Positions 1 to 8,831 of a stretch of 64,000 nucleotides of DNA are shown piece after piece. Where the stretch lies: contig NZ_CP089293.1 in assembly GCF_021919345.1 (NCBI RefSeq), forward strand, positions 3,224,001-3,288,000, read 5' to 3'. The position numbers and the translations under genes were made by a program. Every line of letters starts with the position of its first letter. Position 1 is the first letter of the stretch. This DNA comes from Paenarthrobacter nicotinovorans. Its GTDB lineage: Bacteria > Actinomycetota > Actinomycetes > Actinomycetales > Micrococcaceae. Under the pieces are notes generated by a model, which had not been told where the DNA came from, did no database searches, and was given only the letters and a program-made list of their open reading frames with translations.

Positions 1-513
1 GGCGGTTCGCGTCGAGTTTCCGTCGGCGGCGAGAACGACGTCGGCGTGGAAGTCGCGCGTTTCGCCCGTCTTGCGTCCGGACTCGTCCAGGATTGAAGCG
101 CGGACTCCGATGACACGTCCGTCATCTGCGGTCAGTGCGGACGTGACGCTGTGGCGTTCCAGCACCACCGCACCGGCCGACTCTGCGTGGCGCGCAAGGT
201 CCTCGTCGAAGCCAAGGCGGGTGCGGATCAGTCCGTAGGTGGGGAAATCCGCAACTTCGGGCCAGGGCAACTCGATGGTGCGACCACCGGCAATGAGGCG
301 AAGGCCCTTGTTGCGGCGCCACCCTTCCTCAACAGCGTGGGGCAGGCCGAGCTTCTGGATCTCGCGAACAGCCCGCGGGGTGAGGCCATCTCCGCAGACC
401 TTCTCGCGGGGGAACGACGTCTTTTCCAGCACCGTGACGTCGATGCCCGCTTGGGCGAGGTAATACGCGGCTGTGGACCCGGCCGGGCCCGCGCCAACAA
501 TCAGTACTTTCAC
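1..513 (-). CDS. Geranylgeranyl reductase family FAD-dependent oxidoreductase (partial, MenJ-like)
   Basis: This is the N-terminal 171 codons of a flavoprotein whose 3' end lies outside the window. It starts at a GTG at 513 and opens with a beta strand followed by the dinucleotide-binding motif GAGPAGS (residues 7-13), typical of FAD-binding oxidoreductases. The segment EKVCGDGLTPRAV (about residues 37-49) is characteristic of the geranylgeranyl reductase family. In mycobacteria a homologue next to the menG/ubiE region, MenJ, saturates one isoprene unit of menaquinone. Here the gene follows menG on the same strand with about 30 bp between them, which supports a role in menaquinone tail reduction. 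The substrate assignment is inference from context; the family call is secure. Confidence 0.85.
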   Translation of the reverse strand, partial: MKVLIVGAGPAGSTAAYYLAQAGIDVTVLEKTSFPREKVCGDGLTPRAVREIQKLGLPHAVEEGWRRNKGLRLIAGGRTIELPWPEVADFPTYGLIRTRLGFDEDLARHAESAGAVVLERHSVTSALTADDGRVIGVRASILDESGRKTGETRDFHADVVLAADGNSTRTA

Positions 514-542
514 GTCGTCCTAAGTCAGCAGGCAGTACGGAG

Positions 543-1304
543 CTAGCCGGCCTGGTGGCGCGGCTTGATTTGGCGTCGCAGCTTGGCAACGGGAACACTC
601 TCGCGGTGCTCTGCGGGCTTCTGCGCACGGTGCACGGCAACAATGCCACCGCTGAGGTTGCGGTAGGTGATGTCGGTCCAGCCGGCATCGGCGAGCCACT
701 GGGCCAGGTGGTCCTGGTCCGGCCAGGCGCGGATGGACTCAGCGAGGTACACGTAGGCATCCGGGTTTGACGACACCTTGGTGGCGATGGCCGGCAGGGC
801 GCGCATCAGGTATTCGGTGTAGAGGTTGCGCCACAGTGGAACCACGGGGTGCGAGAACTCGGCAATGACCAGGCGGCCGCCGGGCTTGGTGACGCGCAGC
901 ATTTCCTCCAGGGCCTTGCGGGGTTCTACGACATTGCGCAGGCCGAAGGAAATGGTGGACGCGTCAAAGCTGTTGTCCGCGAAGGGCAGGTTGGTGGCGT
1001 CACCGGCGATGAAGTCGATGTCCGGGCGGCGGCGCTTGCCCACTTTGAGCATGCCCAGGGAGAAGTCGCAGGCCACCACGTCCACGCCGGCGTCGGCGTA
1101 GGGTTCGCTGGAAGTGCCCGTTCCGGCGGCGAGGTCAAGGACCTTCTGGCCCGCTTTCACATCCATGGCGTCCACCACGATCCGGCGCCAGCGCCGGGTC
1201 TGTCCCATGGACAGGACGTCATTGACGACGTCGTATTTTGGGGCGACATCATCAAACATCGTCGCAACTTCGTCCGGACGCTTTTCCAAGGATGCTCGGT
1301 TCAC
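543..1304 (-). CDS. menG: Demethylmenaquinone methyltransferase
   Basis: The 253-residue protein is a class I SAM-dependent methyltransferase that adds the C-methyl group to demethylmenaquinone, the last step of menaquinone synthesis. The SAM-binding loop LDLAAGTGT is at residues 56-64, and the family signatures around residues 20-36 ([13 protein letters not shown]) and 115-125 (ISFGLRNV) are present. Length and ends match the UbiE/MenG family. It is divergent from menF, with 91 bp between the two proposed starts, and lies just upstream of the MenJ-like oxidoreductase on the same strand, so those two probably form one transcript. Without ubiquinone genes in view, a menaquinone-only role is the better reading. 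Confidence 0.95.
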   Translation of the reverse strand: MNRASLEKRPDEVATMFDDVAPKYDVVNDVLSMGQTRRWRRIVVDAMDVKAGQKVLDLAAGTGTSSEPYADAGVDVVACDFSLGMLKVGKRRRPDIDFIAGDATNLPFADNSFDASTISFGLRNVVEPRKALEEMLRVTKPGGRLVIAEFSHPVVPLWRNLYTEYLMRALPAIATKVSSNPDAYVYLAESIRAWPDQDHLAQWLADAGWTDITYRNLSGGIVAVHRAQKPAEHRESVPVAKLRRQIKPRHQAG

Positions 1305-1395
1305 CCAGTAATTGTCTCAGACATTCAGCAGACTTTGCTTCGCTGTAGAAGTCGGCTCAGGTTCTGGTTGCGCGCGGGAGTACTGTTGTTCCATC

Positions 1396-2745
1396 ATGAC
1401 GAGCACGCTCCGCACCTTGACAGTCCCCCTCGATGTTGAATCATCCCCAGGGGGGCTGCCGTCGTTTCTGGTGCGGGACGACGTCCTTTGCTGGTCCCGG
1501 CGCGAGGCCGGCCTGGTGGGCTACGGCGAGCTGACCCGTTTCAACGCCACCGGCCCGGAGCGCTTCCTTGAGGCTGATATCTGGTGGCGGCACCTGATTC
1601 TTGAGGCAGAGATCACGGACCACGTTGAGCTCCCGGGCACGGGTCCCGTGGCTTTCGGCTCGTTTGCCTTCTCCAAAACATCCCCGCACGTGTCCCGCCT
1701 GATCCTCCCGGAATTGGTGGTCGGTATCCGCGACGGCCGCGGCTGGGCCACTCAATTGACGTTCGACGACGGCCCCCTCACCGAGGCCGGCGTGCTCGCC
1801 GCCGTGGAACGCTGGCTGACCGAACCCAACGGCGACGGCTCAGCGACAGGAGGGTCCGACGTCGAACTCCCACCTGAGGCTGTTGCCGCCAACGGTTCGG
1901 CTGGTTACCTTAGCCATGGTTCCCTCAGCGAGGCGAACTGGATGAAGGCGGTTGCCGACGGCGTCGAGGAGATCCGCGCCGGCAAGCTGGAGAAGCTGGT
2001 TTTGGCGCGCGACGTCGTTGCCACCCTTCCCGCGGGCGTCAACGCTGCGGAGGTACTTCGCCAACTTGCCGCAAGGTACCGCGAATGCTGGACGTACGGT
2101 GTTGATGGCCTGGTGGGCGCGACCCCCGAGATGCTCATCCAGGTGGAGGGCCGCACTGCGCAAGCGCGGGTCCTGGCCGGGACGCTGGATCGCCGGGATG
2201 CGGACGGCATGGACGGCTCCCCCATGGAATATGCGGAGCGGGTCCTGGCCGGTTCGGAAAAGCAGCGCCACGAACACGAGATCGCCATTGATTCGCTGAC
2301 CCGACAGTTGGCACCGTTCTCCGAGGCGATGAACTCCCATAGCGAGCCTTTCATCCTTGAGCTGCCCAACGTGTGGCACCTGGCGTCGGATGTGAAGGCG
2401 GAACTGGCCGATATCGAAGGTCACGTGCCGACGTGCCTGGCCTTGATCAACGCGTTGCACCCAACCGCTGCGGTGTGCGGAACCCCCACCCTGGTGGCCG
2501 GTGCGTTGATCCGGAAACTCGAACATCTGGACCGCGGCCCCTATGCCGGACCGGTCGGATGGCTGGACGCTGCCGGCAACGGCGAGTGGGGAATTGCGTT
2601 GCGCGGAGCCGTGATCGAGGACGCCAACACCGTGCGGCTTTATGCCGGGTGCGGCATCGTGGAGGGTTCGCAACCGGAGGCTGAACTGGCCGAGACGTGG
2701 GCAAAGTTCCGGCCGATGCTTGAGGCATTGGGAATCAAGCGCTGA
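1396..2745 (+). CDS. menF: Isochorismate synthase
   Basis: The 449-residue enzyme converts chorismate to isochorismate, the entry step of menaquinone synthesis. It has the chorismate-binding fold: KLVLARD (general-base lysine region) in the middle, the GTLDRR segment, and near the C-terminus GTPT, GPYAGPVGW and the acidic AGCGIVEGS motif that binds the carboxylate and magnesium. An in-frame ORF extends upstream to 1312, but the ATG at 1396 gives a typical N-terminus, so it was chosen. It could in principle feed a siderophore pathway, but menG, menD and menC are nearby and no 2,3-dihydroxybenzoate genes are seen. Confidence 0.93.
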   Translation: MTSTLRTLTVPLDVESSPGGLPSFLVRDDVLCWSRREAGLVGYGELTRFNATGPERFLEADIWWRHLILEAEITDHVELPGTGPVAFGSFAFSKTSPHVSRLILPELVVGIRDGRGWATQLTFDDGPLTEAGVLAAVERWLTEPNGDGSATGGSDVELPPEAVAANGSAGYLSHGSLSEANWMKAVADGVEEIRAGKLEKLVLARDVVATLPAGVNAAEVLRQLAARYRECWTYGVDGLVGATPEMLIQVEGRTAQARVLAGTLDRRDADGMDGSPMEYAERVLAGSEKQRHEHEIAIDSLTRQLAPFSEAMNSHSEPFILELPNVWHLASDVKAELADIEGHVPTCLALINALHPTAAVCGTPTLVAGALIRKLEHLDRGPYAGPVGWLDAAGNGEWGIALRGAVIEDANTVRLYAGCGIVEGSQPEAELAETWAKFRPMLEALGIKR

Positions 2746-2780
2746 ATCTGGGATTCCAGACAGGACCTCGGTTCCGGTGG

Positions 2781-2809
2781 TTGATAAGTGCGTAAACTAG
2801 TTATCTAAT
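2781..2809 (+). promoter_or_regulatory. Candidate sigma-70-type promoter of the amino acid ABC operon
   Basis: TTGATA (2781-2786) and TCTAAT (2804-2809) are spaced by 17 bp, close to the housekeeping consensus, in the 158-bp gap ahead of the binding-protein gene. The leader would be about 90 nt. This is a pattern match only; no transcript data are available. Confidence 0.45.
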
Positions 2810-2903
2810 AGTGAAACTTCGTTTCCTGTGATGCACATCTCATGTTCGGCGCTACACTAAAACCGACTCAGTTCAGCATCCACCGCAACAAAAGGTAAAC
2901 AAC

Positions 2904-3701
2904 ATGCAGATCTCCCGTTCGGTTCTGTCCGGCACCAAGATTGCCGCCGTGCTCGCAGCCGGCGCACTGGCCCTCACCGCCTGCGGTGGTTCCTCCACTC
3001 CCGCAGCCTCGGATGGCTCGGGCTTGAAACTCATCAATGCCGGCAAGCTGACTGTCTGCTCGGATGTGCCCTACGAGCCCTTCGAATTCCAGAAGGACGG
3101 CAAGATTGTCGGCTTCGACATGGACATCGCTGCCGAGATCGCAAAGGACATCAAGGCAGAACTCAACGTGGTGGACAGCTCCTTCGAAGCCATCGAGACC
3201 GGCACTGCACTGACTGGGTGCGACGTCTCCATCTCCTCGATCTCCATCACTGACGTCCGCAAGAACGTCATGGACTTCTCCAACCCCTACCTCGATGACG
3301 ACCTGACCCTGGTGGCCACCTCGTCCTCGGGCATTAACAACATTGACGGCGCCAAGGGCAAGAAGGTGGGTGTCCAGCAGGCAACCACCGGCGCCCAGTA
3401 CGCCAAGGACAAGGGCATCGACGCGCAGCAGTTCGAGGACTCCGGCCTCCTGGTCCAGGCCCTCAAGGCCGGCACCATCGACGCAGCCATCGGCAACCAG
3501 TCCGTGCTGGGCTACGCCATCAAGGACGATTCCAACCTCAAGCGCGTCGAGGACTACGCGACGGGCGAGAAGCTGGGCATCGCCATCAAGAAGGGCAACA
3601 CCGCCATGGCTGACGCCGTGAACGGCACCCTGAAGCGCATCACTGATGACGGCTCCCTGAAGAAGTTCCAGACCACCTGGTTTGGCGAAGCCACCAAGTA
3701 G
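2904..3701 (+). CDS. Polar amino acid ABC transporter substrate-binding lipoprotein
   Basis: The 265-residue protein is the extracellular receptor of an amino acid importer (SBP_bac_3 family). It has a lipoprotein signal peptide with lipobox LTAC at about residues 24-27, so it is expected to be anchored by its diacylglyceryl cysteine. The mature part has the family features LTVCSDVPYEPFEF, GFDMDIAAEIAK and the SSISIT hinge region. It is followed by a permease and an ATPase in the usual order. The ligand cannot be read from the sequence; the family includes binders of glutamine, glutamate, arginine and cystine. A strong stem-loop follows the stop codon and may raise receptor mRNA over the rest of the operon. 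Confidence 0.92.
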   Translation: MQISRSVLSGTKIAAVLAAGALALTACGGSSTPAASDGSGLKLINAGKLTVCSDVPYEPFEFQKDGKIVGFDMDIAAEIAKDIKAELNVVDSSFEAIETGTALTGCDVSISSISITDVRKNVMDFSNPYLDDDLTLVATSSSGINNIDGAKGKKVGVQQATTGAQYAKDKGIDAQQFEDSGLLVQALKAGTIDAAIGNQSVLGYAIKDDSNLKRVEDYATGEKLGIAIKKGNTAMADAVNGTLKRITDDGSLKKFQTTWFGEATK

Positions 3702-3734
3702 TCCGAGCCCCGGCTCTCCCGAGATCCACGCAGG

Positions 3735-3768
3735 CGGGCCCCGAAACGATACGTTGTTTCGGGGCCCG
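3735..3768 (+). terminator. Intercistronic stem-loop between receptor and permease genes
   Basis: Two perfectly complementary 13-nt arms (3735-3747 and 3756-3768) enclose an 8-nt loop. No T-run follows, and the next gene of the operon starts 28 bp later, so it probably acts as an mRNA-stabilising or partially terminating hairpin rather than a full terminator. Confidence 0.75.
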
Positions 3769-3795
3769 GCTGCGCAACATGAATGTGAGAACACC

Positions 3796-4587
3796 ATGGC
3801 AATGACTGCACGTCAACGAGCCAAAGTCAGTTTGTACGTCCAGGCCGGGATATTCGTTGTGGTCCTGGCCGCAGTAATCCTTGCTGTGGACTGGAAGACG
3901 ATCGGCACCAGCGTCTTCAACTTCGCCAAAATCGGGCCGATGTTCCCGGATATCTTCCTGGTTGGCCTCAAGAACACCCTTATCTACACGGCGCTGGCCT
4001 TCGTGGTGGGCTTGTCGGGCGGCCTCCTGCTGGCCCTCATGAAGCTCTCTTCCTTCCCCCTGTACCGCTGGATCGCCACCGGGTACATCGAGTTCTTCCG
4101 CGGCGTCCCTGCCCTGCTGGTCTTCATCGCTTTCGGCTACGGTGTTCCCCTGGCTTTCGGTGTGCAGTGGGACGTCAACATCGTGGTCATGGTTTCCCTG
4201 GGCATGGTGGCGTCTGCGTACATCGCTGAAACCCTGCGCGCCGGTCTGCAGGCCGTGCCCAAGGGCCAGATGGAAGCAGCGCGTTCACTGGGTATGCCGC
4301 ACTGGCGTGCGATGGTCTCGATCGTCATTCCCCAGGCCTTCAAGATCGTCCTCCCCCCGCTGACCAACGAGATCATCCTGCTCACCAAGGACTCCTCGCT
4401 GATCTACGTCCTGGGCCTCACAGCGTCCCAGTACGAGCTCACCAAGTTCGGCCGCGACGGCATCTCCAGCCTCGGCGCGGGCCTCACCCCCCTGCTCGCG
4501 GCAGGTGCTTTCTACTTGGTCATCACCATCCCCTTGAGCCTCCTTGCCAGGAAGTTCGAAAGCCGCTCCGCGCGGACCAAGCGATAG
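3796..4587 (+). CDS. Amino acid ABC transporter permease
   Basis: The 263-residue membrane protein is of the HisM/ArtQ type and forms the transmembrane channel of the importer. Hydrophobic segments occur near residues 10-30, 55-80, 95-115, 125-150 and 220-245. The EAA loop that docks to the ATPase is visible as [16 protein letters not shown] in the second half. An upstream in-frame extension to 3682 overlaps the preceding gene and the hairpin, so the ATG at 3796 was preferred. It is followed 11 bp later by the ATPase gene. Confidence 0.93.
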   Translation: MAMTARQRAKVSLYVQAGIFVVVLAAVILAVDWKTIGTSVFNFAKIGPMFPDIFLVGLKNTLIYTALAFVVGLSGGLLLALMKLSSFPLYRWIATGYIEFFRGVPALLVFIAFGYGVPLAFGVQWDVNIVVMVSLGMVASAYIAETLRAGLQAVPKGQMEAARSLGMPHWRAMVSIVIPQAFKIVLPPLTNEIILLTKDSSLIYVLGLTASQYELTKFGRDGISSLGAGLTPLLAAGAFYLVITIPLSLLARKFESRSARTKR

Positions 4588-4598
4588 GCAGGACAGTC

Positions 4599-5393
4599 AT
4601 GAATAACTCCACTGGGAGCACGGCCACCGTTCGCGCCGCCGGCGTCAACATCAAAGACCTGCGCAAGTCCTACGGCAGCAACGAGGTCCTCAAGGGCATC
4701 TCACTGACCGTGGAACCCGGCCAGGTTGTGTGCCTGATCGGACCGTCGGGTTCGGGCAAGTCCACCCTTCTTCGCTGCGTCAACCTGCTGGAACACCCCA
4801 ACGCCGGCACCATCAACGTGGGCGAGTTCGAAGCGACCGACCCCGACGTGGACCTCAACAAGATGCGCCAAAGCGTGGGCATGGTCTTCCAGCACTTCAA
4901 CCTGTTCCCGCACCTCAGCGTGCTGGAGAACTGCACAATCTCGCAGATGAAAGTGCTCAAGCGCTCCAAGTCCGAAGCCGCCGACGTTGCGCGGCACAAC
5001 CTTGAGCGCGTTGGCCTGGGACACTTGGCCGACCGTTTCCCGGACCAGCTGTCCGGTGGCCAGCAGCAGCGCGTGGCCATCGCACGCGCTTTGTCCATGG
5101 ACCCGAAGCTCATGCTCTTTGATGAGCCCACCTCTGCACTGGATCCTGAAACCGTGGGCGACGTCCTTGCGGTCATGCGGAAGCTGGCCCAGGAAGGCAT
5201 GACCATGCTGGTGGTCACCCACGAGATGGGCTTTGCCCGCGAAGTGGCCGACCGCGTGGTCTTCATGGACGCCGGCGTTGTCGTGGAGGAAGGGCCGGCG
5301 GAGCACGTCATCAGCGCCCCCACCCAGCCGCGTACCAAGGAATTCCTGCGCCGCGTCCTTGACCCGACGCACATCGGCGTCGAGGAAGCGTAG
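4599..5393 (+). CDS. Amino acid ABC transporter ATP-binding protein
   Basis: The 264-residue ATPase powers the importer encoded by the two preceding genes (GlnQ/ArtP type). Walker [10 protein letters not shown] is at residues 48-56, the Q-loop lies in VFQHFNLF, the signature is LSGGQQQR, Walker B is LMLFDEP followed by the D-loop SALD, and the switch histidine is in VVTHEMGFA. All catalytic motifs are intact. The gene is last in the operon and is followed by a strong bidirectional terminator at 5461-5500. Confidence 0.95.
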   Translation: MNNSTGSTATVRAAGVNIKDLRKSYGSNEVLKGISLTVEPGQVVCLIGPSGSGKSTLLRCVNLLEHPNAGTINVGEFEATDPDVDLNKMRQSVGMVFQHFNLFPHLSVLENCTISQMKVLKRSKSEAADVARHNLERVGLGHLADRFPDQLSGGQQQRVAIARALSMDPKLMLFDEPTSALDPETVGDVLAVMRKLAQEGMTMLVVTHEMGFAREVADRVVFMDAGVVVEEGPAEHVISAPTQPRTKEFLRRVLDPTHIGVEEA

Positions 5394-5460
5394 CTTTTCG
5401 CTGGCGCCGCCGGCGCCGCTGACGCCGCTGGCGCCGCGCATATTGATTGGCGCCACAAGA

Positions 5461-5500
5461 ACGGGAGGGCGACACCCACATTTGGGTGTCGCCCTCCCGT
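5461..5500. terminator. Bidirectional terminator hairpin
   Basis: Arms 5461-5478 and 5483-5500 are perfectly complementary over 18 bp with a 4-nt loop. It sits between the convergent ends of the ABC operon and the AbiEi-like gene, so it can serve both strands. Confidence 0.85.
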
Positions 5501-5511
5501 TTCCGGTTCGC

Positions 5512-6465
5512 CTACGAATTTGGGTGGCCTGCAGAAGCACGACGACGGCGGGGAACCCCGGCTGACTCAAGCACGCGTTCCAGCTTGCTCACCGTCAGGT
5601 CGCTCCACACCAGCCGGAACACTCTTCGGCCGGCGGCGCGTATGGCGTCTTCGCGGGCCTTCTCTTCGATCACGACCTGCGAAGGCGTACGTCCCTGCAA
5701 GTACTCCGGCTTCATGTACTTTTCGCGGCCGTCGAATTCTCCAACCAACCCAAGCCCCTCCCAGTAGTAGTCCGTGTACACGGTTCCCCTTGAGGTGTTC
5801 ACCGCATACTGCAGCAAAGGAGTCTCGAATCCGAGGACGTGCATCAAGCCGCGGGCATAGGATTCGCCGGGTGAACCGGAGTTTCCGGCACCAAACTTTA
5901 CCGCCGCTGTGATTCGCTTGGCCGCTGCTTTGGAGTAAGTCCCGCTGATGCCGTCCAAGAGTTGCTCCTTGGTCACAGGCTGGGCGTTTCGCTTTCTGTT
6001 CAGCAGGAAATCCACCGGGACAACGGCCTCGGCAAACGGAACCGACGCGGCGATGTCCAGTACGGTCCGAATCCTGTCTGTGACCAGGAAGCCGTTGACT
6101 TCCTGGGCCCGCTCGCTTCCTGCGGCTACCAAGTGGCGTCTCACCCCCGCACGCGAACGGCCTCCTCCGGTGTAAGTCGTCAGGGCATGAACAGGCTGGT
6201 GGCGCAGGATAGTGGGGATTCCGTGAATCGACGCCGCCGAGTGGTGCGAGAAGATGGTCGAAGCCGCTAAGCACTCGGCTGCCGCTTCCACGCTCAGGGC
6301 GTACCGCTCCCAGCTCTCCAGCTTCTGCCATTGAGGGGCATCGACGTAGACACCGTGCCTGATGCGCACGAGCTTCCCGGCCTTTGCATCCATGGACAAT
6401 GGCCTGGAATTGCCTCCGAGGATGGACAGGTCCTTGGCGAGAATGAGTTTGGGGAGCCTTCGCAT
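5512..6465 (-). CDS. AbiEi-type N-terminal plus PD-(D/E)XK-like C-terminal protein
   Basis: The 317-residue protein resembles a broad actinobacterial family that combines a type IV antitoxin (AbiEi-like) N-terminus with a DUF559/Vsr-like nuclease fold. The N-terminal 60 residues look like a winged helix with the segment LVRIRHGVYV. The C-terminal half has a spaced acidic series (GSPGESYAR, EFDGREKY, VIEEKAREDAIR) and ends in RRVFRLVWSDL, as expected for a restriction-like fold. No partner toxin gene lies beside it. Hairpins with related CACCCA/TGGGTG cores and a 13-bp direct repeat flank the gene. A DNA-processing or defence role is inference from the fold; the true function is unknown. Confidence 0.7.
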   Translation of the reverse strand: MRRLPKLILAKDLSILGGNSRPLSMDAKAGKLVRIRHGVYVDAPQWQKLESWERYALSVEAAAECLAASTIFSHHSAASIHGIPTILRHQPVHALTTYTGGGRSRAGVRRHLVAAGSERAQEVNGFLVTDRIRTVLDIAASVPFAEAVVPVDFLLNRKRNAQPVTKEQLLDGISGTYSKAAAKRITAAVKFGAGNSGSPGESYARGLMHVLGFETPLLQYAVNTSRGTVYTDYYWEGLGLVGEFDGREKYMKPEYLQGRTPSQVVIEEKAREDAIRAAGRRVFRLVWSDLTVSKLERVLESAGVPRRRRASAGHPNS

Positions 6466-6571
6466 TCCAACAGTCTTCGTGGGACGCTTCTGCGGTACGA
6501 GGGCAGAGTTGGCCTATGTGGACAACCCACCGCTCGCCACGCAAACTGCTGAGTGCCCGGAAAACGGACTG

Positions 6572-6598
6572 ACGACACCCAAATTTGGGTGGCCCCCG
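6572..6598 (-). terminator. Hairpin downstream of menD
   Basis: A 16-bp palindrome with the core CACCCAAATTTGGGTG and short complementary flanks lies between the menD stop codon and the start of the AbiEi-like gene. It is a plausible menD terminator and shares its core with the hairpin at 5461-5500. Confidence 0.55.
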
Positions 6599-6617
6599 TC
6601 AGTGTCTGTGGCCTGCC

Positions 6618-8318
6618 TCAGTTTCCGTGGCCCACGGCGGCGTTGATGGCTTCCTTGATCCGGGCATGGAGTCCGCGCAGACCCGCCCTGTCCACGCGTA
6701 CCTCCACGATGGTGCGACCCTTCAAGGGCGACTTGAGTGCGTCGGCGAGTTCCGCCGTCGTACTTACTGCTTGGTGCCCGACGCCGTACGCCGCCGCGAG
6801 TGCCGCGATGTCCACTGAGTGCGGGGTACCGAAGAGGCGTTCGACGGCGGTGCCGTAGGCGCCTGAGTCTTCCACGGCGCCGTGTTCGAGGAGGGCGAAG
6901 ATGGCGCCACCGGAGTCGTTGAGCACCACGATGCGGAGGTCGGGCACCGGCTCACCGTGGCCCAGGAGCAGGCCCCCGGCGTCGTGCAGGAAGGTGACAT
7001 CGCCCAGGAGGACGGTGGTTTCGCGTCCACTGCCAAGTGCGATTCCGGTAGCTGTGGCGATGGTGCCGTCGATGCCGGCGAGGCCACGGTTGGCGTACAC
7101 GGTGGCGATCGGGCCCTGATGCGGTTGGCCTGCGAGGTCCACGTCGCGGATGCCGTTGGAGGAGCCGAGGACGAGTTGGCCGCGGGAGTGTTCCCAAACG
7201 GCGGCTCCTACGGACGGGCCGTTGGCAAGGCTCTCCGCCGCGAGCACGCCATCCAGTGCATGTTGGGCCGCGGCGCCGGCGAGAAGCCAGGTATCGAGCC
7301 ATTCAGTCGGGCCGCGGCCGGCGAAAGCGGCCAGTTCCGGGAGGGTTTCGATGGGCGTTTCGCGGCGTCGGCCAGCGTCGTACCAAGCGACCGGGACAGG
7401 CTGGTAGATCGCAGATGACACCGATTCGCGGGCCAGGAGTGCTGCAACGGGGCGGGACAGGGTGGCCCGGCCGAAAAGGACAACGCGCTCGATGGGAGCG
7501 GGTGAACCGGGACCAAAGTGCTCCAGCAGCACGCGATACGGACCAACGGCATTGGGGCCGAAGCGGGCGTTCGAGGACGGCTCTGCCAGCAAGGGAAGGC
7601 CGTGAGCCCGGGCGAAGGCCTCCGCCACCGGTCCGGCATCATGGCCAGCGAGGACCACGGTCCGTCGCTCGGCAAGTTCGCTGGATGCTGCCGGAAGCTC
7701 CAAAGCCCGCGGTCCGGCGTCGTAATGGAACACGCCGTGTCCCTGCGTATCCGGCAGGGCATCCCCGGTCTCGGGCGTCAGCGGATCGCGGAAGGCGATG
7801 TTCACCTGGACCGGACCTGGCGGCGTGTCCTCCAGCGCACCGGTGGCTGCATACAGTGCAGTGGCAACTGCCTTCTGCGGGTTGTCCCCCGCGGCGACGT
7901 CGACGGCGAAGCGCACGTGATCGCCGAAAAGGTCCAGTTGGATGGTGGTTTGGTTCGCCCCGGTACCGTGCAGTTCCTCGGGACGGTCGGCGGAAATGAC
8001 CACCACGGGAACGGCCGAGTGGTTGGCCTCCATCACAGAGGGAAGGAGGTTCCCCACGGCTGTGCCCGAGGTAGTCAGGACCGCGACCGGGGCTTCCGTG
8101 GAGAGCGCCAGGCCCAGGGCGGTGAAGCCGGCGTCCCGCTCGTCGATCCTGACATGAAGGCGGACCCGCCCCGCGGCTTCTGCCTCGGCGAGGGCGTAGG
8201 CCATGGGCGCCGACCGCGAACCGGGGGCCACCACCGCGTGCCGCACGCCGCCGTCGAGCAATGCAGTAACGGCGATCCGGGCGGCGGCGATGGAAGTCAG
8301 AGAGTCCTGTGAAGTCAC
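6618..8318 (-). CDS. menD: SEPHCHC synthase
   Basis: The 566-residue thiamine-diphosphate enzyme joins isochorismate and 2-oxoglutarate to give 2-succinyl-5-enolpyruvyl-6-hydroxy-3-cyclohexene-1-carboxylate, the first committed menaquinone step. Visible family features are the N-terminal VVAPGSRSAPMA, RIDERDAGF with the conserved ThDP glutamate, TTSGTAVGN, and the C-terminal ThDP/Mg region GDVTFLHDAGGLL followed by VLNDSGGAIF. Length is normal. The gene is followed at 6572-6598 by a hairpin and preceded by a long tandem-repeat region, so its promoter must lie inside or very close to repeat array A. Confidence 0.95.
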   Translation of the reverse strand: MTSQDSLTSIAAARIAVTALLDGGVRHAVVAPGSRSAPMAYALAEAEAAGRVRLHVRIDERDAGFTALGLALSTEAPVAVLTTSGTAVGNLLPSVMEANHSAVPVVVISADRPEELHGTGANQTTIQLDLFGDHVRFAVDVAAGDNPQKAVATALYAATGALEDTPPGPVQVNIAFRDPLTPETGDALPDTQGHGVFHYDAGPRALELPAASSELAERRTVVLAGHDAGPVAEAFARAHGLPLLAEPSSNARFGPNAVGPYRVLLEHFGPGSPAPIERVVLFGRATLSRPVAALLARESVSSAIYQPVPVAWYDAGRRRETPIETLPELAAFAGRGPTEWLDTWLLAGAAAQHALDGVLAAESLANGPSVGAAVWEHSRGQLVLGSSNGIRDVDLAGQPHQGPIATVYANRGLAGIDGTIATATGIALGSGRETTVLLGDVTFLHDAGGLLLGHGEPVPDLRIVVLNDSGGAIFALLEHGAVEDSGAYGTAVERLFGTPHSVDIAALAAAYGVGHQAVSTTAELADALKSPLKGRTIVEVRVDRAGLRGLHARIKEAINAAVGHGN

Positions 8319-8350
8319 CGCTCCAGTCTATTGGGGGCTGCAGTCCCCCC

Positions 8351-8760
8351 AACGCGCACTCACATCCCGGGCGCTTCCCCCACCCCCCACTCACAACCCG
8401 GCCCCTTCACCCACACCCTCACTCACAACCCGGCCCCTTCACCCACACCCTCACTCACGCCACGCGCCCTTCCCACCAGCCCTCACTCGCATTCCAGGTG
8501 CTTCCCACCAAACGCTTGCTCACTCCCCGCGCCCTTCCTACCAAACGCTTGCTCACGCCCCGCGCCCTTCCCACCAACCCTCACTCACATTCCAGACGCT
8601 TCCCACCAAACGCTTGCTCACGCCCCGCGCCCTTCCCACCAACCCTCACTCACAACCCGTGCGCTTCCCCCTCTCCCTCACTCACAACCCGTGCGTTTCC
8701 CCCAAACGCTTGCTCACTCCCCGTGCCCTTCCCACCAAACGCTTGCTCACGCCCCGGGTG
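8351..8760 (-). repeat. Tandem-repeat array A (31-33 bp units, core on minus strand)
   Basis: Thirteen units end in CTCAC (one in CTCGC) on the plus strand at 8363, 8394, 8426, 8458, 8490, 8523, 8556, 8588, 8621, 8653, 8685, 8717 and 8750. Read on the minus strand they carry the core GTGAGCAAGCGT or the variant GTGAGTGAGGGT, followed by array-specific sequence. Spacing is 31-33 bp. Long ORFs crossing it arise from the repeat period and are not genes. The array lies directly upstream of menD and is inverted relative to array B. Confidence 0.9.
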
Positions 8761-8831
8761 TTTGGCGGGACCTTCGTTGACGTCCCAATGGGGCTGTCGG
8801 AATAGCGGTGGATCCGTGGTTATCGGGAACC

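Noticed and set aside
1840..2673. 277-codon ORF antisense to menF
   Set aside because: High GC creates long antisense frames; menF has all its catalytic motifs.
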